Source: Aphelocoma coerulescens (Eukaryota; Chordata; Aves; Passeriformes; Corvidae). From it: DNA of 64,000 nucleotides. The notes beneath the pieces are model-generated. The model was not told the origin of the DNA. It saw only the letters and a program-made list of their open reading frames with translations, and did not search any database. The stretch is taken from NCBI RefSeq assembly GCF_041296385.1, contig NW_027183506.1:372001-436000 (forward strand). Reading direction: 5' to 3'. Positions 36,860 to 50,542 of this stretch are shown piece after piece; positions within the stretch are counted from its first letter, which is position 1, and each line of letters opens with the position of its first letter. The translations under genes were made by a program, and so were the position numbers.

Positions 36860-39127
36860 GTGACGCTATGGAACCTGGTGGAACCGAGGGGCCACAGTGA
36901 CACTGTGGGGCCTTTTGGAAGCAACAGGACCCTGGTGGGAAGCCACGGGATGATTAATCCTGCACGAACCTGCTCCAGGTGGGCTCCTCTCTCCCGGCTT
37001 CCACAGGTGCTGCTAGGATCCCACTCCGGCACTGGCTTGGCACGGGCTCACGGCTTCCTTTGGCAATGGCTCTGCTCCAGGATGGCATGCTGCAGAGAAT
37101 GCAGGTAGATTTTGTGCTCACTCCTGGCATGCAGCTGGACAATAAAGCCTGATCCAGCCCCCCCTCAGCATATGTCCGGCTCTGGCATTGGGGCGGGGCA
37201 ACTTTGGGAGCAGCCCCAGCCCTGCTCCTGCTCCCGGCTGGGCACCCAGCTGCTGGGACACAGGTGTGTCCTGATGCCACCGTCTACTCCTTTGAGAAGG
37301 GGAGGACAGAGTGCATCAGGGAGTTTGGTGTGGCTTACATGCGGCAAGGAGAAGGTGCAGCCCCAAACTGGCTTTCACTTCTAGAACCTTTTGCTATTGC
37401 GGGAGCAGCTGCTGGAGCTTTTCAACCGAGCTGCAAGAGTGAAAAGTGTGATGGCATGTCTATCTGAGAAGGAAGGTTCGGTGCCGCAGCCTGTTGTGCA
37501 CAATTTATATGCTGATAAGAGAAGGGGGTGCTTTTGGAACGTTTTCCTTCCTGACACTTCTGTCTCTGTGAGCTTTAGCTGCTTGGACTCAGGGATACCG
37601 AAGGTATGTGAAAGTGACTGGGATGCGAGAATCATGTTGCACAGGGAACAGGGAAGGTCAGCAAATGTTTCCTGTCCTGGCACATCTCTCAGTCTGAACT
37701 GCAGCTGCAGATGCTTCACTTCCGCCAAGGACTCTGCCACCTTGAGAGAAGGATGCGCTCTATGGAGTTGAGAAAGAAAGTGCGTCTCACTAGCTTCTTT
37801 CCTCTACTTCATAGACAGCAAAGGGGCTATGAAAGGCAGCACTGGCTTTTTGTTCTAGGACTTCTTCTTTACAAGCAGCTGCTGGATGTTTGGAAGGGGG
37901 TTTGGGATATGCAAAAATGAGAGGCTAAGATGGTAAGAGGGTAAGATGGAAGTCATCTGGCAAAAGCAGAGCTCACAAAAGGGCCAGCTGAGAAAGCTCT
38001 TGCTGCCTACAACTTCAACTGCACCCCTCAAAGCAGCAGCACACACGCTGCTCTCGGCACTTTCCTTCTCAGCTCTACGCACCATCCTAAGCCTTGCCTC
38101 TCCCACACTCAGGATCCAAAGACAACGGCACCAGGGACTGCTCACACACTAAAGGCACCAGGACAAAAGGCTCACCAGCTTGGCCTTTGCATTCCCGCTG
38201 ACAGCTCCACAGCTTGAACCCAGAGAACTGCCTGCTGCCAACAGCCTTTCCAATCACTCTGAGCACCTCATGACAAGGAGTGTGGGGAATGAATCTCCAG
38301 CAGCCTCCTGCCCCAGGCTGTCCCCCGGGAGCAGCCCTGCTCCAGGCCGTGACTGCCACCTGCACAGCCAAAGGACCCAGAGCCGGTGTTACACACCACG
38401 GCTGTGCCTGGCACAGAGACACCAGTGGCCACACAAGTGGCCATGGCACTGTCCACACACAGTCCCTGCTGCTGCTCCCCCAGCCGCTGGCACCAACTCC
38501 CAGCCACCCACTCCTAAAGCCACGGGGCCCACTGGGACACTGCGGGGGCTCGTGGAAGCCAGCGGCCATTGTGACACAGCAATGCTGCACAGAGCCCACG
38601 GTGCTTTGTGACCCGTGGCTCCCAGGAGAGCCTTTGTGATCCTGGGGAACTACAAGGAAGCCTGGCTCCTCTGTGACACCACCACAGAAGCTCAGGGGAG
38701 CCCTGGAGACCGTGCTGATGCTATTGAACCTGATGCAACCCTGCCTCCTCTGTGACACCACAGAAGCTCTTGGAGCCCTGGAGACCGTGGTGATGCTATG
38801 GAACCTGATGCAACCCTGCCTCCTCTGTGACACCACAGAACCTCTGGGAGCCCTGGAGACCGTGCTGATGCTATGGAACCTGATGCAACCCTGCCTCCAC
38901 TGTGACACCACAGAAGCTCAGGGAGCCCTGGAGACTGTGGTGATGCTATGGAACCTGATGCAACCCTGCCTCCACTGTGACACCACAGAACCTCTGGGAG
39001 CCCTGGAGACCGTGCTGATGCTATGGAACCTGATGCAACCCTGCCTCCACTGTGACACCACAGAAGCTCGGGGAGCTCTGCAGACCGTGGGGATGCTGGC
39101 GAAGCTGACGGAACCCTGGGCACCACA
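36860..39127 (+). repeat. Macrosatellite unit U17, type C, 2268 bp
   Basis: m5 AAT, m6 C, m2 G, r2 GTGGTG. Array 38708-39082. In the six-unit order an E unit was expected here. Confidence 0.95.
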
Positions 39128-41395
39128 GTGACGCTATGGAACCTGGTGGAACCGAGGGGCCACAGTGACACTGTGGGGCCTTTTGGAAGCAACAGGACCC
39201 TGGTGGGAAGCCACGGGATGATTAATCCTGCACGAACCTGCTCCAGGTGGGCTCCTCTCTCCCGGCTTCCACAGGTGCTGCTAGGATCCCACTCCGGCAC
39301 TGGCTTGGCACGGGCTCACGGCTTCCTTTGGCAATGGCTCTGCTCCAGGATGGCATGCTGCAGAGAATGCAGGTAGATTTTGTGCTCACTCCTGGCATGC
39401 AGCTGGACAATAAAGCCTGATCCAGCCCCCCCTCAGCATATGTCCGGCTCTGGCATTGGGGCGGGGCAACTTTGGGAGCAGCCCCAGCCCTGCTCCTGCT
39501 CCCGGCTGGGCACCCAGCTGCTGGGACACAGGTGTGTCCTGATGCCACCGTCTACTCCTTTGAGAAGGGGAGGACAGAGTGCATCAGGGAGTTTGGTGTG
39601 GCTTACATGCGGCAAGGAGAAGGTGCAGCCCCAAACTGGCTTTCACTTCTAGAACCTTTTGCTATTGCGGGAGCAGCTGCTGGAGCTTTTCAACCGAGCT
39701 GCAAGAGTGAAAAGTGTGATGGCATGTCTATCTGAGAAGGAAGGTTCGGTGCCGCAGCCTGTTGTGCACAATTTATATGCTGATAAGAGAAGGGGGTGCT
39801 TTTGGAACGTTTTCCTTCCTGACACTTCTGTCTCTGTGAGCTTTAGCTGCTTGGACTCAGGGATACCGAAGGTATGTGAAAGTGACTGGGATGCGAGAAT
39901 CATGTTGCACAGGGAACAGGGAAGGTCAGCAAATGTTTCCTGTCCTGGCACATCTCTCAGTCTGAACTGCAGCTGCAGATGCTTCACTTCCGCCAAGGAC
40001 TCTGCCACCTTGAGAGAAGGATGCGCTCTATGGAGTTGAGAAAGAAAGTGCGTCTCACTAGCTTCTTTCCTCTACTTCATAGACAGCAAAGGGGCTATGA
40101 AAGGCAGCACTGGCTTTTTGTTCTAGGACTTCTTCTTTACAAGCAGCTGCTGGATGTTTGGAAGGGGGTTTGGGATATGCAAAAATGAGAGGCTAAGATG
40201 GTAAGAGGGTAAGATGGAAGTCATCTGGCAAAAGCAGAGCTCACAAAAGGGCCAGCTGAGAAAGCTCTTGCTGCCTACAACTTCAACTGCACCCCTCAAA
40301 GCAGCAGCACACACGCTGCTCTCGGCACTTTCCTTCTCAGCTCTACGCACCATCCTAAGCCTTGCCTCTCCCACACTCAGGATCCAAAGACAACGGCACC
40401 AGGGACTGCTCACACACTAAAGGCACCAGGACAAAAGGCTCACCAGCTTGGCCTTTGCATTCCCGCTGACAGCTCCACAGCTTGAACCCAGAGAACTGCC
40501 TGCTGCCAACAGCCTTTCCAATCACTCTGAGCACCTCATGACAAGGAGTGTGGGGAATGAATCTCCAGCAGCCTCCTGCCCCAGGCTGTCCCCCGGGAGC
40601 AGCCCTGCTCCAGGCCGTGACTGCCACCTGCACAGCCAAAGGACCCAGAGCCGGTGTTACACACCACGGCTGTGCCTGGCACAGAGACACCAGTGGCCAC
40701 ACAAGTGGCCATGGCACTGTCCACACACAGTCCCTGCTGCTGCTCCCCCAGCCGCTGGCACCAACTCCCAGCCACCCACTCCTAAAGCCACGGGGCCCAC
40801 TGGGACACTGCGGGGGCTCGTGGAAGCCAGCGGCCATTGTGACACAGCAATGCTGCACAGAGCCCACGGTGCTTTGTGACCCGTGGCTCCCAGGAGAGCC
40901 TTTGTGATCCTGGGGAACTACAAGGAAGCCTGGCTCCTCTGTGACACCACCACAGAAGCTCAGGGGAGCCCTGGAGACCGTGCTGATGCTATTGAACCTG
41001 ATGCAACCCTGCCTCCTCTGTGACACCACAGAAGCTCTTGGAGCCCTGGAGACCGTGCTGATGCTATGGAACCTGATGCAACCCTGCCTCCTCTGTGACA
41101 CCACAGAACCTCTGGGAGCCCTGGAGACCGTGCTGATGCTATGGAACCTGATGCAACCCTGCCTCCACTGTGACACCACAGAAGCTCAGGGAGCCCTGGA
41201 GACTGTGGTGATGCTATGGAACCTGATGCAACCCTGCCTCCACTGTGACACCACAGAACCTCTGGGAGCCCTGGAGACCGTGCTGATGCTATGGAACCTG
41301 ATGCAACCCTGCCTCCACTGTGACACCACAGAAGCTCGGGGAGCTCTGCAGACCGTGGGGATGCTGGCGAAGCTGACGGAACCCTGGGCACCACA
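39128..41395 (+). repeat. Macrosatellite unit U18, type E, 2268 bp
   Basis: m5 AAT, m6 C, m2 G, r2 GTGCTG. Array 40976-41350. It differs from U17 only at r2 among the markers compared. Confidence 0.95.
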
Positions 41396-43738
41396 GTGAC
41401 GCTATGGAACCTGGTGGAACCGAGGGGCCACAGTGACACTGTGGGGCCTTTTGGAAGCAACAGGACCCTGGTGGGAAGCCACGGGATGATTAATCCTGCA
41501 CGAACCTGCTCCAGGTGGGCTCCTCTCTCCCGGCTTCCACAGGTGCTGCTAGGATCCCACTCCGGCACTGGCTTGGCACGGGCTCACGGCTTCCTTTGGC
41601 AATGGCTCTGCTCCAGGATGGCATGCTGCAGAGAATGCAGGTAGATTTTGTGCTCACTCCTGGCATGCAGCTGGACAATAAAGCCTGATCCAGCCCCCCC
41701 TCAGCATATGTCCGGCTCTGGCATTGGGGCGGGGCAACTTTGGGAGCAGCCCCAGCCCTGCTCCTGCTCCCGGCTGGGCACCCAGCTGCTGGGACACAGG
41801 TGTGTCCTGATGCCACCGTCTACTCCTTTGAGAAGGGGAGGACAGAGTGCATCAGGGAGTTTGGTGTGGCTTACATGCGGCAAGGAGAAGGTGCAGCCCC
41901 AAACTGGCTTTCACTTCTAGAACCTTTTGCTATTGCGGGAGCAGCTGCTGGAGCTTTTCAACCGAGCTGCAAGAGTGAAAAGTGTGATGGCATGTCTATC
42001 TGAGAAGGAAGGTTCGGTGCCGCAGCCTGTTGTGCACAATTTATATGCTGATAAGAGAAGGGGGTGCTTTTGGAACGTTTTCCTTCCTGACACTTCTGTC
42101 TCTGTGAGCTTTAGCTGCTTGGACTCAGGGATACCGAAGGTATGTGAAAGTGACTGGGATGCGAGAATCATGTTGCACAGGGAACAGGGAAGGTCAGCAA
42201 ATGTTTCCTGTCCTGGCACATCTCTCAGTCTGAACTGCAGCTGCAGATGCTTCACTTCCGCCAAGGACTCTGCCACCTTGAGAGAAGGATGCGCTCTATG
42301 GAGTTGAGAAAGAAAGTGCGTCTCACTAGCTTCTTTCCTCTACTTCATAGACAGCAAAGGGGCTATGAAAGGCAGCACTGGCTTTTTGTTCTAGGACTTC
42401 TTCTTTACAAGCAGCTGCTGGATGTTTGGAAGGGGGTTTGGGATATGCAAAAATGAGAGGCTAAGATGGTAAGAGGGTAAGATGGAAGTCATCTGGCAAA
42501 AGCAGAGCTCACAAAAGGGCCAGCTGAGAAAGCTCTTGCTGCCTACAACTTCAACTGCACCCCTCAAAGCAGCAGCACACACGCTGCTCTCGGCACTTTC
42601 CTTCTCAGCTCTACGCACCATCCTAAGCCTTGCCTCTCCCACACTCAGGATCCAAAGACAACGGCACCAGGGACTGCTCACACACTAAAGGCACCAGGAC
42701 AAAAGGCTCACCAGCTTGGCCTTTGCATTCCCGCTGACAGCTCCACAGCTTGAACCCAGAGAACTGCCTGCTGCCAACAGCCTTTCCAATCACTCTGAGC
42801 ACCTCATGACAAGGAGTGTGGGGAATGAATCTCCAGCAGCCTCCTGCCCCAGGCTGTCCCCCGGGAGCAGCCCTGCTCCAGGCCGTGACTGCCACCTGCA
42901 CAGCCAAAGGACCCAGAGCTGGTGTTACACACCACGGCTGTGCCTGGCACAGAGACACCAGTGGCCACACAAGTGGCCATGGCACTGTCCACACACAGTC
43001 CCTGCTGCTGCTCCCCCAGCCGCTGGCACCAACTCCCAGCCACCCACTCCTAAAGCCACGGGGCCCACTGGGACACTGCGGGGGCTCGTGGAAGCCAGCG
43101 GCCATTGTGACACAGCGGGGCTGCACAGAGCCCACGGTGCTTTGTGACCCGTGGCTCCCAGGAGAGCCTTTGTGATGCTGGGGAACTACAAGGAAGCCTG
43201 GCTCCTCTGTGACACCACCACAGAAGCTCAGGGGAGCCCTGGAGACTGTGCTGATGCTATTGAACCTGATGCAACCCTGCCTCCTCTGTGACACCACAGA
43301 AGCTCTTGGAGCCCTGGAGACCGTGGTGATGCTATGGAACCTGATGCAACCCTGCCTCCTCTGTGACACCACAGAACCTCTGGGAGCTCTGCAGACCGTG
43401 CTGATGCTATGGAACCTGATGCAACCCTGCCTCCTCTGTGACACCACAGAACCTCTGGGAGCCCTGGAGACCGTGCTGATGCTATGGAACCTGATGCAAC
43501 CCTGCCTCCACTGTGACACCACAGAAGCTCAGGGAGCCCTGGAGACTGTGGTGATGCTATGGAACCTGATGCAACCCTGCCTCCACTGTGACACCACAGA
43601 ACCTCTGGGAGCCCTGGAGACCGTGCTGATGCTATGGAACCTGATGCAACCCTGCCTCCACTGTGACACCACAGAAGCTCGGGGAGCTCTGCAGACCGTG
43701 GGGATGCTGGCGAAGCTGACGGAACCCTGGGCACCACA
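41396..43738 (+). repeat. Macrosatellite unit U19, type D, 2343 bp
   Basis: m3 T (42920), shared only with U16; m1 C. Array 43244-43693, six copies in the D order. It reads as a join of a non-D left part with the right part of U16. Confidence 0.95.
43244..43693 (+). repeat. 75-bp minisatellite, 6 copies (unit U19)
   Basis: Order r1 (GACTGTG), r2 (GTGGTG), rX (CTCTGCAG lead-in, CTCCTCTG), r3, r4, r5. Deleting 75 bp across rX/r3 would give the type F array seen in U22. Confidence 0.95.
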
Positions 43739-46006
43739 GTGACGCTATGGAACCTGGTGGAACCGAGGGGCCACAGTGACACTGTGGGGCCTTTTGGAAG
43801 CAACAGGACCCTGGTGGGAAGCCACGGGATGATTAATCCTGCACGAACCTGCTCCAGGTGGGCTCCTCTCTCCCGGCTTCCACAGGTGCTGCTAGGATCC
43901 CACTCCGGCACTGGCTTGGCACGGGCTCACGGCTTCCTTTGGCAATGGCTCTGCTCCAGGATGGCATGCTGCAGAGAATGCAGGTAGATTTTGTGCTCAC
44001 TCCTGGCATGCAGCTGGACAATAAAGCCTGATCCAGCCCCCCCTCAGCATATGTCCGGCTCTGGCATTGGGGCGGGGCAACTTTGGGAGCAGCCCCAGCC
44101 CTGCTCCTGCTCCCGGCTGGGCACCCAGCTGCTGGGACACAGGTGTGTCCTGATGCCACCGTCTACTCCTTTGAGAAGGGGAGGACAGAGTGCATCAGGG
44201 AGTTTGGTGTGGCTTACATGCGGCAAGGAGAAGGTGCAGCCCCAAACTGGCTTTCACTTCTAGAACCTTTTGCTATTGCGGGAGCAGCTGCTGGAGCTTT
44301 TCAACCGAGCTGCAAGAGTGAAAAGTGTGATGGCATGTCTATCTGAGAAGGAAGGTTCGGTGCCGCAGCCTGTTGTGCACAATTTATATGCTGATAAGAG
44401 AAGGGGGTGCTTTTGGAACGTTTTCCTTCCTGACACTTCTGTCTCTGTGAGCTTTAGCTGCTTGGACTCAGGGATACCGAAGGTATGTGAAAGTGACTGG
44501 GATGCGAGAATCATGTTGCACAGGGAACAGGGAAGGTCAGCAAATGTTTCCTGTCCTGGCACATCTCTCAGTCTGAACTGCAGCTGCAGATGCTTCACTT
44601 CCGCCAAGGACTCTGCCACCTTGAGAGAAGGATGCGCTCTATGGAGTTGAGAAAGAAAGTGCGTCTCACTAGCTTCTTTCCTCTACTTCATAGACAGCAA
44701 AGGGGCTATGAAAGGCAGCACTGGCTTTTTGTTCTAGGACTTCTTCTTTACAAGCAGCTGCTGGATGTTTGGAAGGGGGTTTGGGATATGCAAAAATGAG
44801 AGGCTAAGATGGTAAGAGGGTAAGATGGAAGTCATCTGGCAAAAGCAGAGCTCACAAAAGGGCCAGCTGAGAAAGCTCTTGCTGCCTACAACTTCAACTG
44901 CACCCCTCAAAGCAGCAGCACACACGCTGCTCTCGGCACTTTCCTTCTCAGCTCTACGCACCATCCTAAGCCTTGCCTCTCCCACACTCAGGATCCAAAG
45001 ACAACGGCACCAGGGACTGCTCACACACTAAAGGCACCAGGACAAAAGGCTCACCAGCTTGGCCTTTGCATTCCCGCTGACAGCTCCACAGCTTGAACCC
45101 AGAGAACTGCCTGCTGCCAACAGCCTTTCCAATCACTCTGAGCACCTCATGACAAGGAGTGTGGGGAATGAATCTCCAGCAGCCTCCTGCCCCAGGCTGT
45201 CCCCCGGGAGCAGCCCTGCTCCAGGCCGTGACTGCCACCTGCACAGCCAAAGGACCCAGAGCCGGTGTTACACACCACGGCTGTGCCTGGCACAGAGACA
45301 CCAGTGGCCACACAAGTGGCCATGGCACTGTCCACACACAGTCCCTGCTGCTGCTCCCCCAGCCGCTGGCACCAACTCCCAGCCACCCACTCCTAAAGCC
45401 ACGGGGCCCACTGGGACACTGCGGGGGCTCGTGGAAGCCAGCGGCCATTGTGACACAGCAATGCTGCACAGAGCCCACGGTGCTTTGTGACCCGTGGCTC
45501 CCAGGAGAGCCTTTGTGATCCTGGGGAACTACAAGGAAGCCTGGCTCCTCTGTGACACCACCACAGAAGCTCAGGGGAGCCCTGGAGACCGTGCTGATGC
45601 TATTGAACCTGATGCAACCCTGCCTCCTCTGTGACACCACAGAAGCTCTTGGAGCCCTGGAGACCGTGGTGATGCTATGGAACCTGATGCAACCCTGCCT
45701 CCTCTGTGACACCACAGAACCTCTGGGAGCCCTGGAGACCGTGCTGATGCTATGGAACCTGATGCAACCCTGCCTCCACTGTGACACCACAGAAGCTCAG
45801 GGAGCCCTGGAGACTGTGGTGATGCTATGGAACCTGATGCAACCCTGCCTCCACTGTGACACCACAGAACCTCTGGGAGCCCTGGAGACCGTGCTGATGC
45901 TATGGAACCTGATGCAACCCTGCCTCCACTGTGACACCACAGAAGCTCGGGGAGCTCTGCAGACCGTGGGGATGCTGGCGAAGCTGACGGAACCCTGGGC
46001 ACCACA
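43739..46006 (+). repeat. Macrosatellite unit U20, type C, 2268 bp
   Basis: Same haplotype as U17 and U23. Array 45587-45961, r2 GTGGTG. Confidence 0.95.
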
Positions 46007-48274
46007 GTGACGCTATGGAACCTGGTGGAACCGAGGGGCCACAGTGACACTGTGGGGCCTTTTGGAAGCAACAGGACCCTGGTGGGAAGCCACGGGATGA
46101 TTAATCCTGCACGAACCTGCTCCAGGTGGGCTCCTCTCTCCCGGCTTCCACAGGTGCTGCTAGGATCCCACTCCGGCACTGGCTTGGCACGGGCTCACGG
46201 CTTCCTTTGGCAATGGCTCTGCTCCAGGATGGCATGCTGCAGAGAATGCAGGTAGATTTTGTGCTCACTCCTGGCATGCAGCTGGACAATAAAGCCTGAT
46301 CCAGCCCCCCCTCAGCATATGTCCGGCTCTGGCATTGGGGCGGGGCAACTTTGGGAGCAGCCCCAGCCCTGCTCCTGCTCCCGGCTGGGCACCCAGCTGC
46401 TGGGACACAGGTGTGTCCTGATGCCACCGTCTACTCCTTTGAGAAGGGGAGGACAGAGTGCATCAGGGAGTTTGGTGTGGCTTACATGCGGCAAGGAGAA
46501 GGTGCAGCCCCAAACTGGCTTTCACTTCTAGAACCTTTTGCTATTGCGGGAGCAGCTGCTGGAGCTTTTCAACCGAGCTGCAAGAGTGAAAAGTGTGATG
46601 GCATGTCTATCTGAGAAGGAAGGTTCGGTGCCGCAGCCTGTTGTGCACAATTTATATGCTGATAAGAGAAGGGGGTGCTTTTGGAACGTTTTCCTTCCTG
46701 ACACTTCTGTCTCTGTGAGCTTTAGCTGCTTGGACTCAGGGATACCGAAGGTATGTGAAAGTGACTGGGATGCGAGAATCATGTTGCACAGGGAACAGGG
46801 AAGGTCAGCAAATGTTTCCTGTCCTGGCACATCTCTCAGTCTGAACTGCAGCTGCAGATGCTTCACTTCCGCCAAGGACTCTGCCACCTTGAGAGAAGGA
46901 TGCGCTCTATGGAGTTGAGAAAGAAAGTGCGTCTCACTAGCTTCTTTCCTCTACTTCATAGACAGCAAAGGGGCTATGAAAGGCAGCACTGGCTTTTTGT
47001 TCTAGGACTTCTTCTTTACAAGCAGCTGCTGGATGTTTGGAAGGGGGTTTGGGATATGCAAAAATGAGAGGCTAAGATGGTAAGAGGGTAAGATGGAAGT
47101 CATCTGGCAAAAGCAGAGCTCACAAAAGGGCCAGCTGAGAAAGCTCTTGCTGCCTACAACTTCAACTGCACCCCTCAAAGCAGCAGCACACACGCTGCTC
47201 TCGGCACTTTCCTTCTCAGCTCTACGCACCATCCTAAGCCTTGCCTCTCCCACACTCAGGATCCAAAGACAACGGCACCAGGGACTGCTCACACACTAAA
47301 GGCACCAGGACAAAAGGCTCACCAGCTTGGCCTTTGCATTCCCGCTGACAGCTCCACAGCTTGAACCCAGAGAACTGCCTGCTGCCAACAGCCTTTCCAA
47401 TCACTCTGAGCACCTCATGACAAGGAGTGTGGGGAATGAATCTCCAGCAGCCTCCTGCCCCAGGCTGTCCCCCGGGAGCAGCCCTGCTCCAGGCCGTGAC
47501 TGCCACCTGCACAGCCAAAGGACCCAGAGCCGGTGTTACACACCACGGCTGTGCCTGGCACAGAGACACCAGTGGCCACACAAGTGGCCATGGCACTGTC
47601 CACACACAGTCCCTGCTGCTGCTCCCCCAGCCGCTGGCACCAACTCCCAGCCACCCACTCCTAAAGCCACGGGGCCCACTGGGACACTGCGGGGGCTCGT
47701 GGAAGCCAGCGGCCATTGTGACACAGCAATGCTGCACAGAGCCCACGGTGCTTTGTGACCCGTGGCTCCCAGGAGAGCCTTTGTGATCCTGGGGAACTAC
47801 AAGGAAGCCTGGCTCCTCTGTGACACCACCACAGAAGCTCAGGGGAGCCCTGGAGACCGTGCTGATGCTATTGAACCTGATGCAACCCTGCCTCCTCTGT
47901 GACACCACAGAAGCTCTTGGAGCCCTGGAGACCGTGCTGATGCTATGGAACCTGATGCAACCCTGCCTCCTCTGTGACACCACAGAACCTCTGGGAGCCC
48001 TGGAGACCGTGCTGATGCTATGGAACCTGATGCAACCCTGCCTCCACTGTGACACCACAGAAGCTCAGGGAGCCCTGGAGACTGTGGTGATGCTATGGAA
48101 CCTGATGCAACCCTGCCTCCACTGTGACACCACAGAACCTCTGGGAGCCCTGGAGACCGTGCTGATGCTATGGAACCTGATGCAACCCTGCCTCCACTGT
48201 GACACCACAGAAGCTCGGGGAGCTCTGCAGACCGTGGGGATGCTGGCGAAGCTGACGGAACCCTGGGCACCACA
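46007..48274 (+). repeat. Macrosatellite unit U21, type E, 2268 bp
   Basis: Same haplotype as U18 and U24. Array 47855-48229, r2 GTGCTG. Confidence 0.95.
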
Positions 48275-50542
48275 GTGACGCTATGGAACCTGGTGGAACC
48301 GAGGGGCCACAGTGACACTGTGGGGCCTTTTGGAAGCAACAGGACCCTGGTGGGAAGCCACGGGATGATTAATCCTGCACGAACCTGCTCCAGGTGGGCT
48401 CCTCTCTCCCGGCTTCCACAGGTGCTGCTAGGATCCCACTCCGGCACTGGCTTGGCACGGGCTCACGGCTTCCTTTGGCAATGGCTCTGCTCCAGGATGG
48501 CATGCTGCAGAGAATGCAGGTAGATTTTGTGCTCACTCCTGGCATGCAGCTGGACAATAAAGCCTGATCCAGCCCCCCCTCAGCATATGTCCGGCTCTGG
48601 CATTGGGGCGGGGCAACTTTGGGAGCAGCCCCAGCCCTGCTCCTGCTCCCGGCTGGGCACCCAGCTGCTGGGACACAGGTGTGTCCTGATGCCACCGTCT
48701 ACTCCTTTGAGAAGGGGAGGACAGAGTGCATCAGGGAGTTTGGTGTGGCTTACATGCGGCAAGGAGAAGGTGCAGCCCCAAACTGGCTTTCACTTCTAGA
48801 ACCTTTTGCTATTGCGGGAGCAGCTGCTGGAGCTTTTCAACCGAGCTGCAAGAGTGAAAAGTGTGATGGCATGTCTATCTGAGAAGGAAGGTTCGGTGCC
48901 GCAGCCTGTTGTGCACAATTTATATGCTGATAAGAGAAGGGGGTGCTTTTGGAACGTTTTCCTTCCTGACACTTCTGTCTCTGTGAGCTTTAGCTGCTTG
49001 GACTCAGGGATACCGAAGGTATGTGAAAGTGACTGGGATGCGAGAATCATGTTGCACAGGGAACAGGGAAGGTCAGCAAATGTTTCCTGTCCTGGCACAT
49101 CTCTCAGTCTGAACTGCAGCTGCAGATGCTTCACTTCCGCCAAGGACTCTGCCACCTTGAGAGAAGGATGCGCTCTATGGAGTTGAGAAAGAAAGTGCGT
49201 CTCACTAGCTTCTTTCCTCTACTTCATAGACAGCAAAGGGGCTATGAAAGGCAGCACTGGCTTTTTGTTCTAGGACTTCTTCTTTACAAGCAGCTGCTGG
49301 ATGTTTGGAAGGGGGTTTGGGATATGCAAAAATGAGAGGCTAAGATGGTAAGAGGGTAAGATGGAAGTCATCTGGCAAAAGCAGAGCTCACAAAAGGGCC
49401 AGCTGAGAAAGCTCTTGCTGCCTACAACTTCAACTGCACCCCTCAAAGCAGCAGCACACACGCTGCTCTCGGCACTTTCCTTCTCAGCTCTACGCACCAT
49501 CCTAAGCCTTGCCTCTCCCACACTCAGGATCCAAAGACAACGGCACCAGGGACTGCTCACACACTAAAGGCACCAGGACAAAAGGCTCACCAGCTTGGCC
49601 TTTGCATTCCCGCTGACAGCTCCACAGCTTGAACCCAGAGAACTGCCTGCTGCCAACAGCCTTTCCAATCACTCTGAGCACCTCATGACAAGGAGTGTGG
49701 GGAATGAATCTCCAGCAGCCTCCTGCCCCAGGCTGTCCCCCGGGAGCAGCCCTGCTCCAGGCCGTGACTGCCACCTGCACAGCCAAAGGACCCAGAGCCG
49801 GTGTTACACACCACGGCTGTGCCTGGCACAGAGACACCAGTGGCCACACAAGTGGCCATGGCACTGTCCACACACAGTCCCTGCTGCTGCTCCCCCAGCC
49901 GCTGGCACCAACTCCCAGCCACCCACTCCTAAAGCCACGGGGCCCACTGGGACACTGCGGGGGCTCGTGGAAGCCAGCGGCCATTGTGACACAGCGGGGC
50001 TGCACAGAGCCCACGGTGCTTTGTGACCCGTGGCTCCCAGGAGAGCCTTTGTGATGCTGGGGAACTACAAGGAAGCCTGGCTCCTCTGTGACACCACCAC
50101 AGAAGCTCAGGGGAGCCCTGGAGACTGTGCTGATGCTATTGAACCTGATGCAACCCTGCCTCCTCTGTGACACCACAGAAGCTCTTGGAGCCCTGGAGAC
50201 CGTGGTGATGCTATGGAACCTGATGCAACCCTGCCTCCTCTGTGACACCACAGAACCTCTGGGAGCTCTGCAGACCGTGCTGATGCTATGGAACCTGATG
50301 CAACCCTGCCTCCACTGTGACACCACAGAAGCTCAGGGAGCCCTGGAGACTGTGGTGATGCTATGGAACCTGATGCAACCCTGCCTCCACTGTGACACCA
50401 CAGAACCTCTGGGAGCCCTGGAGACCGTGCTGATGCTATGGAACCTGATGCAACCCTGCCTCCACTGTGACACCACAGAAGCTCGGGGAGCTCTGCAGAC
50501 CGTGGGGATGCTGGCGAAGCTGACGGAACCCTGGGCACCACA
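48275..50542 (+). repeat. Macrosatellite unit U22, type F, 2268 bp
   Basis: Default markers, m3 C. Array 50123-50497 with r1 GACTGTG, r2 GTGGTG, and CTCTGCAG-led r3. Confidence 0.95.

Larger units (their letters stand above)
34517..41395 (+). repeat. Three-unit higher-order repeat, copy 1 (D-C-E), 6,879 bp
   Basis: U16, U17, U18. Followed by D-C-E in U19 to U21 and F-C-E in U22 to U24. The C and E members (U17/U20/U23 and U18/U21/U24) agree at all markers compared, including m2 G, which separates them from U3 and U15. The left boundary is inside U16 if m1 is taken into account. Confidence 0.85.
41396..48274 (+). repeat. Three-unit higher-order repeat, copy 2 (D-C-E), 6,879 bp
   Basis: U19, U20, U21. 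m3 T at 42920 is exactly 6,879 bases after m3 T at 36041. The D member here has m1 C, unlike U16. Confidence 0.85.
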
